DNA of 64,000 bases from Alcaligenes faecalis (GTDB lineage Bacteria > Pseudomonadota > Gammaproteobacteria > Burkholderiales > Burkholderiaceae_B). The notes beneath the pieces were generated by a model. The model did not search any database and was not told the origin of the DNA. It saw only the letters and a list, made by a program, of their open reading frames with translations. How positions within the stretch are numbered: position 1 is the first letter of the stretch; the number at the start of each line of letters is the position of its first letter. The position numbers and the translations under genes are program-made. Shown piece after piece: positions 62,577-64,000 of the stretch. The stretch covers positions 186,001-250,000 of the forward strand of contig NZ_CP031012.1 in NCBI RefSeq assembly GCF_009497775.1, read 5' to 3'.

Positions 62577-63356
62577 TTACTGCATTGGTTGTAGAAACTG
62601 CTGTAGACGCTCGGATTGTGGCCTATCGAACAGGTCTTTGGGGTGGCCACGTTCTTCAATCAGGCCGTTGTGCATGAAAATGGTCTCGGAAGACACGTCA
62701 CGCGCAAAATTCATTTCGTGGGTGACCAGGATCATGGTGCGGCCTTCCTGGGCCAGCTGGCGAATCACGCGCAGCACTTCGCCCACCATTTCCGGGTCCA
62801 GCGCCGAGGTCGGCTCGTCAAACAACAGGACATCCGGGTCCATGGCCAGTGCACGGGCAATAGCCACGCGTTGCTGCTGGCCGCCGGACAGCTCGGCCGG
62901 GTAGGCATCGCACTTATTGCTCAGACCCACCTTGCCCAGCAGTTCGCGGGCGTACTCAGCCGCTTCACGGGCCGGGCGGCCTTTGACGTGGATGGGGCCT
63001 TCGGTGACGTTTTGCAGCACCGTGCGGTGCGACCACAGATTGAAGTTCTGAAACACCATCCCCAAGCGGGCGCGGACTTGTTCCAGCAGGCGCGGATTGT
63101 CCGTCTGGCAAATGCCCTTGCGATTGCGATGGCTGCGCAAAATGTCATTGCCGATCTGGATTTCGCCCTGATCGGGGACGACCAGGTGGTTAATACAGCG
63201 CAGCAGGGTACTTTTGCCCGAGCCGGAGGCTCCAATAATGGAGAGCACATCGCCCTTGTGAGCTTGCAGGGAAATGCCCTTGAGCACCTCGTTGGTGCCA
63301 AAGCGTTTGTGGATGTCGCGTACCTGGACCGCCGCGTTCAGGTCATTGTTATTCAC
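62577..63356 (-). CDS. Polar amino acid ABC transporter ATPase
   Basis: The 259-residue ATPase has Walker A GASGSGKSTLLRC, the insertion typical of HisP (RKGICQTDNPRLLEQVRARLGMVFQNFNLW in pieces), signature LSGGQQQRVAIARALA and Walker B DVLLFDEPTSALDPE. The start is GTG (63354-63356), preceded by AAGGACGTTGCT; no in-frame ATG gives a shorter sensible protein. It is the first gene of the transporter operon. Confidence 0.95.
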   Translation of the reverse strand: MNNNDLNAAVQVRDIHKRFGTNEVLKGISLQAHKGDVLSIIGASGSGKSTLLRCINHLVVPDQGEIQIGNDILRSHRNRKGICQTDNPRLLEQVRARLGMVFQNFNLWSHRTVLQNVTEGPIHVKGRPAREAAEYARELLGKVGLSNKCDAYPAELSGGQQQRVAIARALAMDPDVLLFDEPTSALDPEMVGEVLRVIRQLAQEGRTMILVTHEMNFARDVSSETIFMHNGLIEERGHPKDLFDRPQSERLQQFLQPMQ

Positions 63357-63514
63357 AGCAACGTCCTTGCGGTCAAAGAGAAAGGGGGTAAGGGTTTCAT
63401 ACGGGTGTCATATCCTGGATGCCCGATTCTACCGCTTTCCCCCTGTTTTTTTTGCACAAGCGCTGTATTTTGCTCATAAAAAGCGGCATAAACCGAGTAC
63501 GCCGCCTTACGAGC

Positions 63515-64000
63515 TTAAGGATACAGGCCGCGTACCTGACGAGATTCCAGAATGCGGGCGCAACCCACAATAAAGGCAGCCGTACGCAAGGTGACGTTGT
63601 GCTCTTTGGCAACCGCCGCCACCGTGGTGTAGGCCGAGCGCATCATCATTTCCAGACGGTTGTTGATCTCGTCCTCGGTCCAGAAGAAGCTGGAGAAGTC
63701 CTGGACCCACTCGAAGTAGGACACGGTCACGCCACCGGCGTTGGCCACTACGTCCGGAACAATGGTCACGCCCTTGTCGTTCAGGATGTCGTCGGCTTCA
63801 GGAGTGGTGGGGCCGTTGGCGCCTTCGATCACAATGCGGGCGCGGATGCGATCGGCATTGTTCTTGTTGATCTGGCCTTCCAGTGCGGCCGGGATCAGCA
63901 GATCGGTTTCGACATGCCAGAAGTCTTCGTTGGAAATGGCCTCGGCATTGGGTGCCCCGGCCAGACCTTTGTGCTGCTCCATGTGGTTCAGCAAGGCCAG
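63515..64000 (-). CDS. gdhA: Glutamate dehydrogenase, C-terminal part (cut by window end)
   Basis: The visible roughly 160-residue C-terminal part matches Glu/Leu/Phe/Val dehydrogenases: [54 protein letters not shown] and [17 protein letters not shown]. The frame is open to the window edge, so the start and catalytic N-terminal half lie beyond it. The enzyme interconverts glutamate and 2-oxoglutarate with ammonia. It is upstream of the amino acid ABC transporter on the same strand, 158 bp away, and fits a glutamate/aspartate metabolism cluster. Confidence 0.92.
   Translation of the reverse strand: MALLNHMEQHKGLAGAPNAEAISNEDFWHVETDLLIPAALEGQINKNNADRIRARIVIEGANGPTTPEADDILNDKGVTIVPDVVANAGGVTVSYFEWVQDFSSFFWTEDEINNRLEMMMRSAYTTVAAVAKEHNVTLRTAAFIVGCARILESRQVRGLYP

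Overview
The window looks like chromosome of a metabolically versatile betaproteobacterium of the Burkholderiales, most likely Alcaligenaceae and possibly Alcaligenes. This is inferred from gene content, not from any marker gene: three DctPQM-type TRAP transporters, a TAXI-type TRAP transporter with a fused permease, an orphan Bug-type tricarboxylate receptor, many LysR regulators, and operons built on CoA transferases, acyl-CoA ligases and thiolase-like enzymes. No rRNA, tRNA, CRISPR array, prophage or intact insertion sequence is visible. The window cuts glutamate dehydrogenase at its right end.

Layout. 73-8947: a minus-strand catabolic block (LeuD-like, LeuC-like, HMG-CoA-lyase-like, family III CoA transferase, then a terminator, TRAP DctM/DctQ/DctP and an isochorismatase-family hydrolase) with a divergent LysR gene. 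9028-10152: iron storage (bfd and bfr with a candidate Fur box). 10213-14806: a hypothetical protein, prfC, a LysE-type exporter and rhlE. 15233-20215: an envelope operon of LemA, two TPM-domain proteins, DUF2868 and a DUF3482 GTPase. 20227-24551: DUF488, a GlsB/YeaQ protein, a secreted amidase, a frameshifted LysR gene and thpR. 24548-29996: LysR, a dimeric-barrel protein, TRAP system 2 and a beta-propeller. 30061-33883: an Mla-like lipid transport operon. 34078-37918: a HAD phosphatase divergent from TRAP system 3. 37919-38807: a long non-coding stretch carrying a striking 231-bp nested inverted-repeat element. 38808-41911: acyl-CoA ligase, thiolase-like protein and DUF35 operon. 42268-46513: Bug receptor, GntR, LysR and a D-amino-acid-dehydrogenase-like enzyme. 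46712-53139: acyltransferase, rmuC, higBA, a GGDEF/EAL protein and acylphosphatase. 53295-58080: RpiR regulator plus TAXI TRAP system. 58181-64000: an RluA-type pseudouridine synthase, then asparaginase, a polar amino acid ABC transporter and gdhA.

How genes work together. The left block reads as uptake and breakdown of a small unsaturated C4/C5 acid or its amide: amide hydrolysis, hydration by an aconitase-family LeuCD-type enzyme, CoA activation, then retro-aldol cleavage. The 38.8-41.9 kb operon pairs an acyl-CoA ligase with a thiolase fold that lacks its nucleophilic cysteine and with a DUF35 partner, which suggests an aldolase-type chain-shortening step. The right end groups amino acid import, asparaginase and glutamate dehydrogenase.

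The most unusual signal is the element at 38438-38668. It has 30-bp terminal arms plus internal arms that pair throughout, and every mismatch I found in the long arms is G-U-compatible on the plus strand only. This points to a structured plus-strand RNA or a MITE-like mobile element. Other points of note: hairpins between receptor and permease genes in three of four TRAP operons, a bacterioferritin with Thr at position 127, and a TRAP receptor lacking the usual ligand-binding arginine.
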